Source of the DNA: JAGVSR01 sp963708775
GTDB lineage: Bacteria; Pseudomonadota; Alphaproteobacteria; Rhizobiales; Hyphomicrobiaceae
Reading direction: 5' to 3'
NCBI GenBank assembly: GCA_963708775.1
Contig: CAVPTI010000020.1
Coordinates: forward strand, 327,871-391,870
DNA: 64,000 nucleotides
Shown here: one piece after another, positions 54,060 through 64,000 of the stretch
Layout: each line of letters begins with the position of its first letter
How positions within the stretch are numbered: position 1 is the stretch's first letter
Program-made: the position numbers and the translations under genes
The notes under the pieces: generated by a model
Told to the model about the DNA's origin: nothing
Database searches by the model: none
Seen by the model: only the letters and a program-made list of their open reading frames with translations

Positions 54060-54326
54060 TCAACGGCGCGCTTGCAAGCTGTCACGGGGCTCGGGCCAAT
54101 TGTGGGCCTTACGCTCGCCGCACCTTTCGCACCGCAAGCGCCGCGCGATGAGCAGTAGCGGCGTGTCGGCTGGCACCTCCCTCGACGTGCACCATTCGAC
54201 GGCCGGCACGATCAGCTCGTAATTGCACGCGTTGCACCGCGGCCCGAGCCTTTGGCCCAGCGCCTCGACGGATAGCGGGGTAACAAGACGCGAAGCGTCG
54301 TCCTTGGGGAGTGTGTGCCAGTTCAT
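54060..54326 (-). CDS. Small zinc-ribbon-type protein
   Basis: 88 residues with two CxxC pairs: LGPRCNACNYELIVPAVEWC and LRCERCGERKAHNWPEP, fitting a single zinc ribbon. Ends in DSLQARR. Short proteins with this RCG..AH.WPEP ending are common in Hyphomicrobiales genomes but uncharacterised. A decayed second copy lies at 51607-51657. Confidence 0.6.
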   Translation of the reverse strand: MNWHTLPKDDASRLVTPLSVEALGQRLGPRCNACNYELIVPAVEWCTSREVPADTPLLLIARRLRCERCGERKAHNWPEPRDSLQARR

Positions 54327-54501
54327 GTCAGGATGTTGGATGGGTCTGCTTTACTGAGAGAGCGGAAGTCGGGCGGCTCAACTGGTGAGTGTCTTGTAGC
54401 CGCGAATTCATGCCTACTCGACCAACAGAAGCAGCCAAACAAGGGCCTGCGGCTAAGGGCAAGGAGCTGAACTCAGGCGATCGAAGGGAATGCGGTCGAT
54501 C

Positions 54502-55633
54502 TTATTTGAACAGTGAAGTGAGGGAAAATGATGAGGCGACAATCACCGGAGGTGGTTCGGCCATTTGCGGATAAGGTTCGTCGATAAAAACATTCAGACT
54601 TGTCGCGCGCATGTCCTTGATCAGAGTTGAGACGTAAGCCCAACCGTTTGGTTCCAGTCCAATGCACGCTTCCGACATCTCGCCTTTCAAGCGGACGTGA
54701 ATAGCAATATTCCGCCGGGCCAGGATGGCATCGGTGTGCTGAGGACTGAACCAGTCCTTGTTCCAGAGCTTCTTTAAATAGATACCCGCAACGCTTCGCT
54801 TCGTCTTTGGTCCCCAATTCACCCTGTGGCTCTTATCCGCCGCGAAGGTATATTCTCCCGGCGGCAAGGGACCGACGGCTCTGGCAGCCAGGCAGTCTGG
54901 ATCAGGGTTGTTTCTGCAGACGTCTCGGCCGGAGATCCCCCAGGTGATCGTTTGGCCATTGACCTGCGGGTCATCGGAAATGACAAAAAGACGACCCGTT
55001 TTTATTGTGTAGCCAAGACGGAAGCTGCGCGCGGCTGGAGACACCTCGCGAACCACGTCTTCATAGGGGTTGCATATTTCGCCTCCGGTCAGTTTCCTTT
55101 CGAAGCCATTTAATGGATCGTTACGTAGTCAACTCCTGGGGCGCAGTCCCAATGGGCGAGCGTTTTCTTGCCTTTGAGCAAGACAGCCTGGGCGAGTTTT
55201 GGAGGAGACGGTTTGGGGTCGGCCTCAACAACCGGCTTCTTGGGCTCTGAGAAGTTCGGCTCAAGACTTGCGGAGCGAGCCTCTGGCAAGCCGCGAACCT
55301 GCTCACACTTCTCAGACACTTTTGGGACTTGAATCTGCGTGGCGGCGAGACGTCTGGCCTTTGCCCCCGTAGCGCCCTGCTGCATATAGGCTATTATGAG
55401 TGCACGTTGAACTGCGATTTGCTCTTCTGATAGTTCGAAAACGCAATTCGCGTAGATTTCGTCTCCGACCTGACTGAAGACGTCGGCAATTGAGTCTGCG
55501 GTCGACGGCGGTCCAGAGTTCGAACTCGTGGAGATTGCTCCGCTCGGCCATAAGCCGACGGCAATAGGAATATGCCAATAGCCGAGGCGAGCACCGTTCT
55601 CCCGAGCGTGTGCTTCAGCGCTGAAAGAGACAC
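54502..55633 (-). pseudogene. Exported DUF2778/L,D-transpeptidase-like protein, frames broken
   Basis: Three minus-strand pieces read as one gene. A signal peptide starts at 55633 (ALKHTLGRTVLASAIGIFLL). A middle segment in another frame (DEIYANCVFELSEEQIAVQR to HWDCAPGVDYVTIH) is followed by a C-terminal domain in a third frame (NGFERKLTGGEICNPYEDVV; VGPLPPGEYTFAADKS; RNIAIHVRLKGEMSEACIGLE). The last carries a histidine and cysteine spaced as in DUF2778 (Tlde1-like) domains. Shifts fall near 55470 and 55120. The C-terminal part alone could start at GTG 55056. The unity of the three parts is inferred. Confidence 0.5.
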
Positions 55634-56116
55634 TCTATTTCCTCCCTACAGCTTTCCAGGGCGTTCGCGACCGTGGTTATGTTCCGCGCGAGATGCTACC
55701 GCACCATTGATGGCAAGACAAAGTTCATATCGGCTCAACTGTGAGCCTGGGCGGCATTCTGGCTGAGCGTCTGCTCAACGACGGTTGATCTCCGCCCCCG
55801 GCACTCACAGTCACTTCCGCATCGGGTCTGCCTCAACAACAGACCTGCTGGGTAATCCATAGGGGAAAACGACCTCGGGGCACGAGTAAAAATTGCCTTT
55901 TGCTCTGCTCAACTCATCAAGCGCTGAGGCTCCGCGGAATTCGGAGCCCGCTCTTAGGGTCACTAACTGCCCTTCGAGAGAGGACAAGAATGTCCGCTTC
56001 TCATAGAAGTGCTGTCACATAGCTCCCCCTCTGCTACCCTGAATGCTACTTGCCAGCGTCGAGAGATTGATCGGTCTGGTGCGATGCTGGACATGAACCG
56101 CAATTGAAACGGACAA
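55634..56116. other. Gene-poor stretch, no gene seen
   Basis: About 480 bases between the DUF2778-like remnant and the Sel1 gene. Short frames only. Its right end must hold the Sel1 gene promoter. Confidence 0.4.
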
Positions 56117-56746
56117 ATGAAGCCATTAACATACGCAATTTTAGGGTTAGGTGCGTTCGTTCTTGCCGTATGGGGAAACTCGACGGTCAGTCGTGCTCAA
56201 GCTCAGGAGGATCCAAACTTCCAGGCTGGGATCTCAGCGTATCAATCCAATAATCTGCCGCTCGCCTACAAAGAATTTTTGGCAGCTGCGCAGACCGGCC
56301 ACCCGGATTCGCAGGTCAACGTGGCCCTAATGTATGAGCAGGGTATCGGGATAGGCAAAGATGAAACGGAAGCGGTGACTTGGTACAGCAAGGCCGCCGA
56401 ACAGGGACATGCGGCCGCTCAGTACAATCTTGCGGTCCTCTACGAGAATGGCCGCGGCACTGAGATCTACTTCTCGAAGGCGAATGAGTGGTATCGCAAG
56501 GCGTCGGCCCAGGGCGATCCCTTGGCGATCGGAAATCTTGGCATGCTGTATCTGCGTGGGCAGGGCGTGAAGGAAAACGACGTCGCGGGCGTGGCGCTGC
56601 TCATGGCATCCGCCACGCTGGACCCGTCGCCTCAGAACCACGCCAAACAGAACCTCGCGGCGGCTCGCGGATTGACCGCTGAAACGATTGCCGCCGCCCA
56701 AGAGCTTTTGCAAAAATTCAGCCAAGCCCACTCGATGACTATTTGA
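56117..56746 (+). CDS. Sel1-repeat (TPR-like) exported protein
   Basis: 209 residues: signal peptide or anchor (YAILGLGAFVLAVWGNSTVS) and three to four Sel1 repeats. Their pattern is visible in EFLAAAQTGHPDSQVNVALM, WYSKAAEQGHAAAQYNLAVL and WYRKASAQGDPLAIGNLGML. Such helical solenoids bind other proteins, often in envelope or stress contexts. Intact, with a plain ATG. No operon partner. Confidence 0.87.
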   Translation: MKPLTYAILGLGAFVLAVWGNSTVSRAQAQEDPNFQAGISAYQSNNLPLAYKEFLAAAQTGHPDSQVNVALMYEQGIGIGKDETEAVTWYSKAAEQGHAAAQYNLAVLYENGRGTEIYFSKANEWYRKASAQGDPLAIGNLGMLYLRGQGVKENDVAGVALLMASATLDPSPQNHAKQNLAAARGLTAETIAAAQELLQKFSQAHSMTI

Positions 56747-57287
56747 GAGCGTCAGAAGGTGGCGCCCGAGACCATACCGAAAAGGACTCCTCGGGCGTTC
56801 CTATCATCGAAGAGCCGCGCGGCCGTCATCGAGTAAAGGGTGCTCATCGTGACCCATCACGTCGCGAGCGCAATGAAATACATATGATTCCCCTTGGGTC
56901 GAGCGTATGCGGGCTGGCTCCGTATAAACTCCATTGATGGCGGAAAGTTCTGTCCGCAGCCGCTTCGGCTGTCGAGACAACAGCGCAGCGCTCATTGACC
57001 CGGAACGAGGGGTCAGCTCCAGGCAATTTCAAACATCTCTTCTGGTGCATAGTTGGGCGAAAAGGTTGATGGTACCGCCCACCAACTGTTCTTCAACTGC
57101 CATCTGTCAGCACGCCGCCGATGGGTCCAAAGCGGTAGTTGCTGTAGGTTCCTACGAGCCGGTCGCAGGCAATGCGCATAGCGCGGAAAGGAACGCGGCA
57201 GGAGGTATTATACTTGGGCTGTCCAGTAGGTCGGTGGCGGGCAACTAGACAGCACTCAAAGCGGAGCCCTCAAGGGAAGGATATGCT
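56747..57287. other. Gene-poor stretch, no gene seen
   Basis: About 540 bases without credible frames; leader of the phosphofructokinase gene, with AAGGGAAGG just before its TTG start. Confidence 0.4.
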
Positions 57288-58544
57288 TTGAAGAAAAATG
57301 CTTTGTATGGACAGTCTGGTGGCGTTACTGCCGTTATCAATGCCTCAGCGTGTGGTGCTATCGAAGCCGCCCGTCGGCACGTCGGTATGATTGGAAAGAT
57401 GTTCGCGGCGCCCAACGGAATTATCGGCGCCTTGGACGAGGATTTGATCGATACTACAGAAGAGAGCGTCGATGCGATCGCTGCTCTTCGCCACACACCG
57501 GCAGGAGCGTTTGGCTCGTGCCGCTTCAAGCTCAAAGATTTCGACATCGACAGACGCCGATACGAGCGTCTGATCGCCGTTTGTAACGCTCACGACATCG
57601 GCTGTTTCCTATATAACGGTGGCGGGGATTCCGCCGACACTTGCATTAAGATCTCGCAGTTTGCAGAGACAGTGGGCTATCCGCTTCGTTCAGTCCTTAT
57701 TCCGAAGACGATCGATAATGATCTATTCGGCACGGACACCTGTCCCGGCTTTGGCTCTGTGGCCAAATATATTGCTGTGTCGACGCGCGAAGCTTCCTTC
57801 GACGTGCGCTCGATGTCGCGCTCATCTACGAAGGTCTTTGTTTTTGAAGTCATGGGACGCCACTCCGGATGGATTGCCGCGGCAGGCGCGTTAGCGGCGG
57901 ATGCGAACCATGACCTTCCAATCGCGATCGTTTTCCCCGAGATCGATTTCGACAACGCACGATTGATCGCCAGAGTCAGGGCTATGGTTGACAGCTACGG
58001 CTATTGCACGGTCGTTGTATCCGAAGGCGCCAAGCGAGCAGATGGTCGGTTCCTTGCCGAACAGGGGACAAACGATGCATTTGGGCACTCGCAATTGGGC
58101 GGGGCTGCTCCCGTCGTCGCCGGAATACTAAGTTCAGCTCTAGGCTACAAATGCCACTGGGCCGTTGCCGACTACCTCCAGCGTTCAGCTCGCCACGTTG
58201 CATCGCGCATGGATGTCGATCAAGCGTACGCGGTGGGTAAAGCCGCCGTCGAATTGGCAATCGCGGGTGAGAACGCCATTATGCCGGCGATCGTGCGGAC
58301 CTCCGACGAGCCTTATACCTGGGCGATCGGCAAGGTGCCGCTCGCAGAGGTTGCCAACGTCGAGAAGCTATTGCCGCAAGAATTTATTTCTGCAGACGGA
58401 TTTGGCATTACCAATGCGTGCCGCGCGTATCTGCTGCCGCTGATCCAGGGCGAAGACTATCCACCCTACGAGAACGGCTTGCCGAGCTATATCACGTTGA
58501 AAAACAAACGTGTGCCAAAGCAGCTGGGGCCGTTTGAACTTTAG
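57288..58544 (+). CDS. 6-phosphofructokinase, probably PPi-dependent
   Basis: 418 residues. Phosphorylates fructose 6-phosphate to fructose 1,6-bisphosphate. The N-terminal loop is YGQSGGVTAVINASACG. The donor-site motif is GGGDSADT, where the ATP enzyme has GGDGT; this is the pattern of pyrophosphate-using or group II enzymes. The sugar site shows PKTIDNDL and VMGRHSGWIA. The start is TTG at 57288 after AAGGGAAGG. It is the one intact enzyme in a group with GH15, GT4 and a debranching-type glucosidase. Confidence 0.92.
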   Translation: MKKNALYGQSGGVTAVINASACGAIEAARRHVGMIGKMFAAPNGIIGALDEDLIDTTEESVDAIAALRHTPAGAFGSCRFKLKDFDIDRRRYERLIAVCNAHDIGCFLYNGGGDSADTCIKISQFAETVGYPLRSVLIPKTIDNDLFGTDTCPGFGSVAKYIAVSTREASFDVRSMSRSSTKVFVFEVMGRHSGWIAAAGALAADANHDLPIAIVFPEIDFDNARLIARVRAMVDSYGYCTVVVSEGAKRADGRFLAEQGTNDAFGHSQLGGAAPVVAGILSSALGYKCHWAVADYLQRSARHVASRMDVDQAYAVGKAAVELAIAGENAIMPAIVRTSDEPYTWAIGKVPLAEVANVEKLLPQEFISADGFGITNACRAYLLPLIQGEDYPPYENGLPSYITLKNKRVPKQLGPFEL

Positions 58545-58667
58545 CGTTCTTCTAGGCTTTGCCGACCGCCGGAAGCGCACTAGGTCGCTTTTATGCTCAA
58601 ACAAGCTAATTGTTTCACTCCGTCGCTAAGCGCGATGCGGATATTCGTGCCGTCGATACGGCAACCT

Positions 58668-60442
58668 TTATATCTCTACGTCCCACGAAGACGACAGAAG
58701 CCGTGCCGCGTTGATGATGCCGACCATCGAATAAGTTTGCGGAAAGTTGCCCCATGCTTCACCCGTATCGGGCTTGATGTCTTCAGACATCAGGCCGACA
58801 TGGTTCCGACTGGCCAGTAGCATTTCGAAAATGTCGCGGGCATCCTCCTTGCGCCCAGAACGCGCCAACGCGGTGACCCGCCAAAAGGCACAGATGTTGA
58901 ACGCGGTGTCGGGCGGACCGAAATCGTCCGGTGCCTCATATCTCATCATGAAGGCGCCGCGCCCGAGAGTCTTTTCAGTCAGCGATAGCGTAGACATGAA
59001 GCGCGGATCGTAAGGATCTATGAAGCCCACTTCTGCCATTAGCAGCACGCCCGCATCAAGCATCTCGCCCTCGAATGATCGACGAACGACTGGCGCTTCT
59101 CCGACCAGGCCCGCTGTAGAATGACCGCCTTGATAGCTTCTGATTTCTCTCGCCAATAGGCGGAGCGATCGCGTAGCCCGAGATGAAACGCAATCCGCGC
59201 AAGACGATCGCACGCCGCCCAGCACATGAGACTTGATGTCGTGTGAACTTTGGCGCTGAAGCGCAGCTCCCACATGCCGGCATCCGGCTTGTCGAAAAGT
59301 TTGATCGATTGAACACCCGCTCGCTCGAGCAGCTCAAATTCGCTCACACTCGGCTGGCTTAGCAGTCTGCGATCGAGAAATGCCTGCGTCGCCCCGAGGA
59401 TGACGTTCCCGTAAGAATCGTGTTGAAAATGCTCGTATGCTTGGTTCCCTCGACGCACCGGCCCCATGCCGCGGTAGCCTGGCAGGCTTGGGACGATATG
59501 TTCCGTCAAATCGCTTTCCAAGCCGACGCCATAAACCGGCTGAATATGCCCCCCGTTGGTTGTTGCCACGACATTCATTAGCCAGCGGAAATAATTCTCC
59601 ATGGTTCGCACAGCCGAAAGACTGTTGAGAGCCCGCACGACGAAATAGGAATCTCTGAGCCAACAGTAGCGGTAGTCCCAGTTTCTCTGGCTTTGCGGTG
59701 CTTCAGGTATACTCGTCGTCACCGCGGCGACAATCGCGCCAGTCGGCTCGTACGTGCAGAGTTTGAGCGTGATGGCGGCGCGGATGACGGCTTCTTGCCA
59801 TTCGAACGGAATCGCCAGCCGGTGGACCCAGGCCCGCCAGTAGTATTCTGTCTGCTCGAATTCGAACCGCGCGAACGAACTGACCGAGTCGGTCAGGGAT
59901 TCGTCAGGCCCTAGCACGAAGTTTAGCGGCTCGTGCAAGTTGAACGTGGTCCTGTCGAGAATGTAATCAATGGGTGCATCCGTCGTCAGCCGCATCGTGA
60001 AACGCGGCCCTACATAGCGGATGTGGTTCGATCCGTAGGTGATCGTGGGCTGCAGCGCTCCATATTCAAAGCTTGGGCGAACGGAAAGGGCAATGCGTGG
60101 CGTTCCAGATATGGGCCGTATGGTTCGAATGAGTGTTTGCGGGCGGTAGGCGCGGCCACGGGATTCGTAACGCGGGGCGAAGTCAATGATCTCGACGGCT
60201 CCGCTCGGACCTTTCAACACGGTCCGAACAATCGCGGTATTTCCGATGTATGCCTGCTCTGCTTCTTGCAAACCCTCCATTGTAATCGAGAAGACACCGT
60301 CGGTCGGGCGGCCATGCGGCGCACCCAACAGCTTGTGAAATACAGGATCTCCGTCAAAGCGGGGCAAGCAGTACCAAACGATGCTGGCTTCGCGATCAAT
60401 CAGGGCGGCAATATTGCAGTTGCCGACAAGTGCGAGATCCAT
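58668..60442 (-). pseudogene. Glycoside hydrolase family 15 protein with a one-base deletion
   Basis: Parent: glucoamylase/trehalase-like GH15, cutting terminal alpha-glucosidic bonds. From ATG 60442: IDREASIVWYCLPRFDGDPVF, an N-terminal beta domain, then the (alpha/alpha)6 barrel with RNWDYRYCWLRDSYFVVRAL (catalytic region), GHIQPVYG and DKPDAGMWELR. After SEKRQSFV the frame is lost. It resumes as SFEGEMLDAGVLLMAEVGFI through DTGEAWGNFPQTYSMVGIIN to 58668. A single base is missing between 59078 and 59079; restoring it gives a full protein of about 590 residues. Confidence 0.88.
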
Positions 60443-60673
60443 AGTCTTGCCCCCCTACTTCAATGATGGCCGATTTGGCGTTGAACGTCACTGCACGCGC
60501 AACAAATCAAGGGCGTGTAGTCGAACCCACTTCGAAACGTGCAACACGACATATGGTTCGCGGAATTCCCTTCTGTCGTCTGTCAAGATCGTTCGCGGCT
60601 CGCAATGGCTCAGCGATACGGAACCTTAGCGGTTGTTGCGCCGTTCACTAACGAGTGCGTTCAGGAGAGTTTT

Positions 60674-61755
60674 ATGCGGATCGCGCAGGTCGCCCCTTTG
60701 GCTGAAGCAGTTCCACCAAAGCTTTATGGCGGGACGAGCGCGTCGTGTCATGGCTGACTGAAGAGCTGGTGAGTCGAGGCCATGAGGTCACGCTCTTCGC
60801 GAGCGGTGACTCTCATACGTCCGCTCGGCTGGTCTCTCTATGCCCTCAAGCCTTGAGGCTATCAGGCATAAAAGATCACCTTCCCATGCATCTGGTGGCA
60901 CTGCAGCAGGTCAAACGATTAGTGGCCGAGTTCGATATTGTTCATTTTCACCTCGATCTCATCCAGTATCCCGTATTCGAGGAACTCAGCAGTAAGACCG
61001 TGACGACATTGCACGGGCGCCTTGACATAAGCGATTATCAGCCCGTGTACCGAGCCTTCCCGCAAATGCCGCTGGTGTCGATTTCCCGGAAGCAGCGCGA
61101 ACCCATGCCCAAGACGGTTCGCTGGCTGGCCAACATTCCGCACGGACTGCCAGCTGATGGCATACCATATTCTAATAATCCGCAAGACTACCTTGCATTC
61201 ATCGGCCGCATTTCTCCGGAGAAGCGACCCGACCGGGCGATCGAAATCGCAATTAAGGCTGGCATGCCACTGAAGATCGCCGCAAAGATCGATCACGTTG
61301 ATGAAGGCTACTTCTACAGCGTGATCAAGCCGCTCTTGGACCATCCGTTGGTTGAGTTCATCGGTGAGATTTCTGAAACTGACAAGGCGGCATTCCTTGG
61401 GGGTGCAAAAGCGTTGCTGTTTCCCATCGACTGGCCGGAACCCTTCGGACTGGTGATGATCGAAGCAATGTCTGCCGGTACCCCAGTGATCGCGTGGAAG
61501 AATGGAAGTGTCCCGGAGGTTATTCGTCATGGTGTATCGGGCTTTATCGTTGACTCGATCGAGGAAGCTGTCGAGAAGGTGCGTTCCCTCGTTCGCTTAG
61601 ACCGTCGCTCGGTTCGCGCGGATTTCGAGAGCCGATTTACAGTCGCGACCATGGCGGAGCGTTACGAAGACGCCTATAAGGCGCTTTGTTTGGCCGGCAC
61701 GGGTAATGGGCGCGCCAACATCAGCACCTCGCCGGAAGACTTAGCCGTCGCCTGA
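60674..61755 (+). pseudogene. Family 4 glycosyltransferase with a one-base deletion near its start
   Basis: ATG 60674 with AGGAGAG upstream: MRIAQVAPLAEAVPPKLYGG, T, then frameshift. The remaining protein continues in the next frame as SWLTEELVSRGHEVTLFASG, with FHLDLIQYPVF, FIGRISPEKRPDRAIEIAIK, and the donor site LLFPIDWPEPFGLVMIEAMS. Relatives read YGGTERVVSWL, so GGGACGGAGCGC has become GGGACGAGCGC at ~60736. An ATG at 60745 could make a 336-residue protein without the N-terminal strand. That strand forms part of the acceptor site, so it is probably inactive. Confidence 0.87.
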
Positions 61756-61769
61756 TCTCTGGTGGTACG

Positions 61770-63858
61770 ATGAACGTTGTTGATGGTGACAACGAGACAT
61801 TTGATATTTACGCGGCCGCGTCGTTGACGGCCCAGCCCCCTAAAGTTCTCAAACACGATGATCTCTTCGCCGTCTTCGATCATTGGGGTGATTGCGGACG
61901 AAGCCGCAATTCACCGGAAGGTTTGTATTTCAACGACACGCGCTACGTGTCGCGATGGGACCTGCGCCTTGACGGAAACAGGGTGCCACTGCTGCTATCA
62001 TCGACCCACGATGACGACGGCTCGGCGCTAACTGCTACGCTCGCCAATCCGACGATGCCTGACATGGCGAAGGACTTGATCGGGATAACGCGAACGAAGT
62101 TCCTATGGTCAGGGTGTTGTTACGAGCGCATTAGTCTGCGGAACTACGACGTCTCTCCACATGACGTGCGGCTCGACATTCATTTCGAGGCCGACTTCAA
62201 GGATCTGTTCGAGGTTCGCGGAACGGTACGCGGAGTGACTCCCGAAATAGCCGCATGTCGCGTCACCAATGATGGGTTCGTTTTTGAATACACGGGACTC
62301 GACCAGGTCTGCCGGACGACGGAACTCACGTTTCGCCCGTATCCCGATAAGGTTTCATCCGGACGGGCGCGCTTTGACGGCCTCTTCCAGCCGGCGGCAC
62401 CACCTCTTTGGTCACCGCGTCCGATGCGCAGATCAAAAGTCGCGCCGTCGACATGCAAATTGTGACTGCATACCGCGCAAAACGGCGCGACACGCAGCGC
62501 AAATCGCAAGCAATAGCCACGGTTGCGTCTAACAACGTTGTCTTCAACAAGCTGATCAGCCGCTGCACCAGTGACGTCTACACTCTCCTAGCAAGGACGC
62601 CACACGGCCTGTATCCCCATGCTGGTATTCCTTGGTACAGCACGGTTTTCGGCCGCGACGGCATCATCACCGCACTCTTCATGCTGTGGGTTGATCCCGC
62701 GATCGCCCGGGGCGTTCTGTTGCATCTGGCGGCCACCCAGGCCAACAGTGTCGATCCCCTGTCGGATGCCGAGCCCGGAAAAATCGTTCACGAGCAGCGC
62801 CGTTGCGAGATGGCCAATACCGGAGAAGTGCCGTTCGGCAGCGGCTACGGGACTGTTGATGCAACGCCGCTGTTCGTCGTTCTGGCGGGGCGTATGGCGG
62901 CACACGGGCGATCGGGCGACGATCCGAAAAATCTGGCCAATGTTCAGGCGGCGCTCGGCTGGTGCGAGCATCACGGCGATCGCGACGGCGACGGCTTCGT
63001 CGCCTACCACCGCCGCACGCCCACGGGCCTCGTGAATCAAGGGTCGAAGGACAGCCACGACGCCGTGTTCCAGATGATGGCCGCACCGCAAACGGACCCA
63101 TCGCGCTGGTGAAGTCCAAGCATATGTCCATCAAGCCTATGAGCAAGGTGCAAAGCTGGCTGAATTGCTGGGCTATCACAATGCGGCAGAACGCTACCGC
63201 TCACGCGCCAATTCACTCAAGTTTGTCTTCCATGATCGATTTTGGAACGACGAGATTGGCACCTACGTCCTGGCACTTGACGGTGAGAAGCGCCCTTGTT
63301 GCATCACCGCGTCGAATGCGGGCCATGTGCTGATGAGCGACTTGGCGCCCGACTTTGCAGCGCAGCGCGTCGGGCGCACGCTCATGGCCACGGATATGTG
63401 GAGCGGCTGGGCGTTCGAACGCTTGCCACCGGAATGCCGCGCTACAACCCGATGTCGTATCATAACGGGTCAATCTGGCCGCACGATAATGCCCTGATCG
63501 CGATCGGCCTCGCGCGGTACGGCATGAAGCGCGAAGCATCACGCATCTTCGAGGGGTTATACGCCGCTCAATCCTACCAAGCGGACAACCGTCTTTCCGA
63601 ATTATTTTGTGGGACGCCCCGTCGTAGAGGTCGCGGACCGGTGTCCTATCCCGTTTCCTGTTCGCCACAAGCGTGGGCGGCGGCCGCGCCGTTCGCACTG
63701 CTTGCGGCTTGCCTTGGCCTCGAGATAATCATGAAAATAACGCCATCACGTTCAAGCTCCCGATGCTGCCGGAGATGACGCAGGAGATCCGTTTGAGCGG
63801 AATCGAGTCGGTCCTAGTGTGGCCGACGTTCGATTACTACAGTCCGCGGGTGGAGTAG
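61770..63858 (+). pseudogene. Glycogen-debranching-type amylo-alpha-1,6-glucosidase with several frameshifts
   Basis: Starts 14 bases after the GT4 gene. The N-terminal debranching domain is readable (SPEGLYFNDTRYVSRWDLRL; LIGITRTKFLWSGCCYERIS) to ~62400. After a shift come SDVYTLLARTPHGLYPHAGI, PWYSTVFGRDGIITALFML, ANTGEVPFGSGYGTVDATPL and NQGSKDSHDAVF. Further shifts at ~63085, ~63410 and ~63730 carry the catalytic barrel on as AYEQGAKLAELLGYHNAAER, NPMSYHNGSIWPHDNALIAI and finally a short IESVLVWPTFDYYSP-like end. At least four lesions. Substrate by family: alpha-1,6 branches of glycogen or related glucans. Confidence 0.85.
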
Positions 63859-64000
63859 CTGTCGACGTAGTGCGGCGTGTTGGGGATGTCGCGGTCCACG
63901 TTACTACGTAGTGTAGTACGGTAACGAGCGCCGGCAGCGGCCTCCCGGGGCTCTTCTGTTCAACGGTGACAACGGTTATCGATTGATAAGGCCGGCTCTG

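Larger units (their letters stand above)
26555..64000. mobile_element. Putative decayed genomic island (left end; right end beyond the window)
   Basis: The region right of the tRNA-Thr remnant differs from the backbone. It has metal and haem genes, sugar-metabolism genes, many small orphan proteins, long gaps, and about fifteen broken genes against two disrupted genes in the first 26 kb. No integrase, transposase or conjugation gene was recognised inside the window. An intact tRNA-Thr(GGT) on the minus strand would be predicted at the right end. Confidence 0.55.

Noticed and set aside
1..64000. CRISPR arrays, rRNA genes, complete insertion sequences or phage genes
   Set aside because: No regularly spaced repeats, rRNA-like stretches, transposase motifs or phage structural genes were recognised on reading the window.

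Overview
The window looks like chromosomal DNA of a GC-rich alphaproteobacterium, most likely a Hyphomicrobiales member. This rests on gene order (murA - DUF2948 - hisD - UPF0262 - low-MW phosphatase - maf - yacG - tRNA-Phe; guaB - MAPEG - rsmB - guaA) and on the family content. A stand-alone pqqA gene and a MxaJ-like fragment suggest methylotrophic ancestry, perhaps a Hyphomicrobium relative. The genus is inferred and was not tested.

Positions 1-26,300 are a conserved backbone, with almost every gene intact. They hold cell-wall, histidine, purine and folate genes (murA 3' end, hisD, guaA, guaB, folE) and RNA modification or handling genes (RhlE-like helicase, RsmB, RlmE). They also hold Maf/YacG, a Crp-type regulator transcribed with a membrane adenylate cyclase, an L,D-transpeptidase, an M15 peptidase, a ZIP transporter, TspO, two SET-domain proteins, Ppx/GppA and an orphan pqqA. 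The exceptions are a DUF992 gene with an apparent one-base frameshift and a DUF1254/DUF1214 gene with a large internal deletion.

At 26,555-26,597 lies a 43-base piece that reads as the 3' part of a tRNA-Thr(GGT) on the minus strand, starting at the anticodon loop. Its orientation puts native chromosome on the left and an integrated element on the right. Everything to the right (over 37 kb, running off the window) looks accessory. No integrase is visible in the window.

Within this putative island two kinds of DNA alternate. Intact metal and redox genes include a HAMP histidine kinase, DUF305, a NRAMP-like transporter, DUF1345, and a four-gene haem module: a cytochrome b561-dihaem c fusion, an SHP-like DUF1924 cytochrome, a DHC dihaem cytochrome and a second cytochrome b561. 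A CYTH-like protein, DUF3422, a Sel1-repeat protein and a PPi-type phosphofructokinase are also intact. DUF411 is complete apart from its start.

The other kind is a set of broken genes: the kinase's own response regulator, CopA, MxaJ, SecF, MprF/AcvB, another response regulator, a P-type ATPase fused to hemerythrin, MgtC, a cytochrome c, a PuuB-like oxidase, a DUF2778-like protein, GH15, a GT4 glycosyltransferase and a glycogen-debranching-type glucosidase. Most carry one to four simple lesions, several of which can be placed to the base. The simplest reading is a metal/redox and sugar-metabolism island in an advanced but uneven state of decay. Localised sequencing error is the main alternative.
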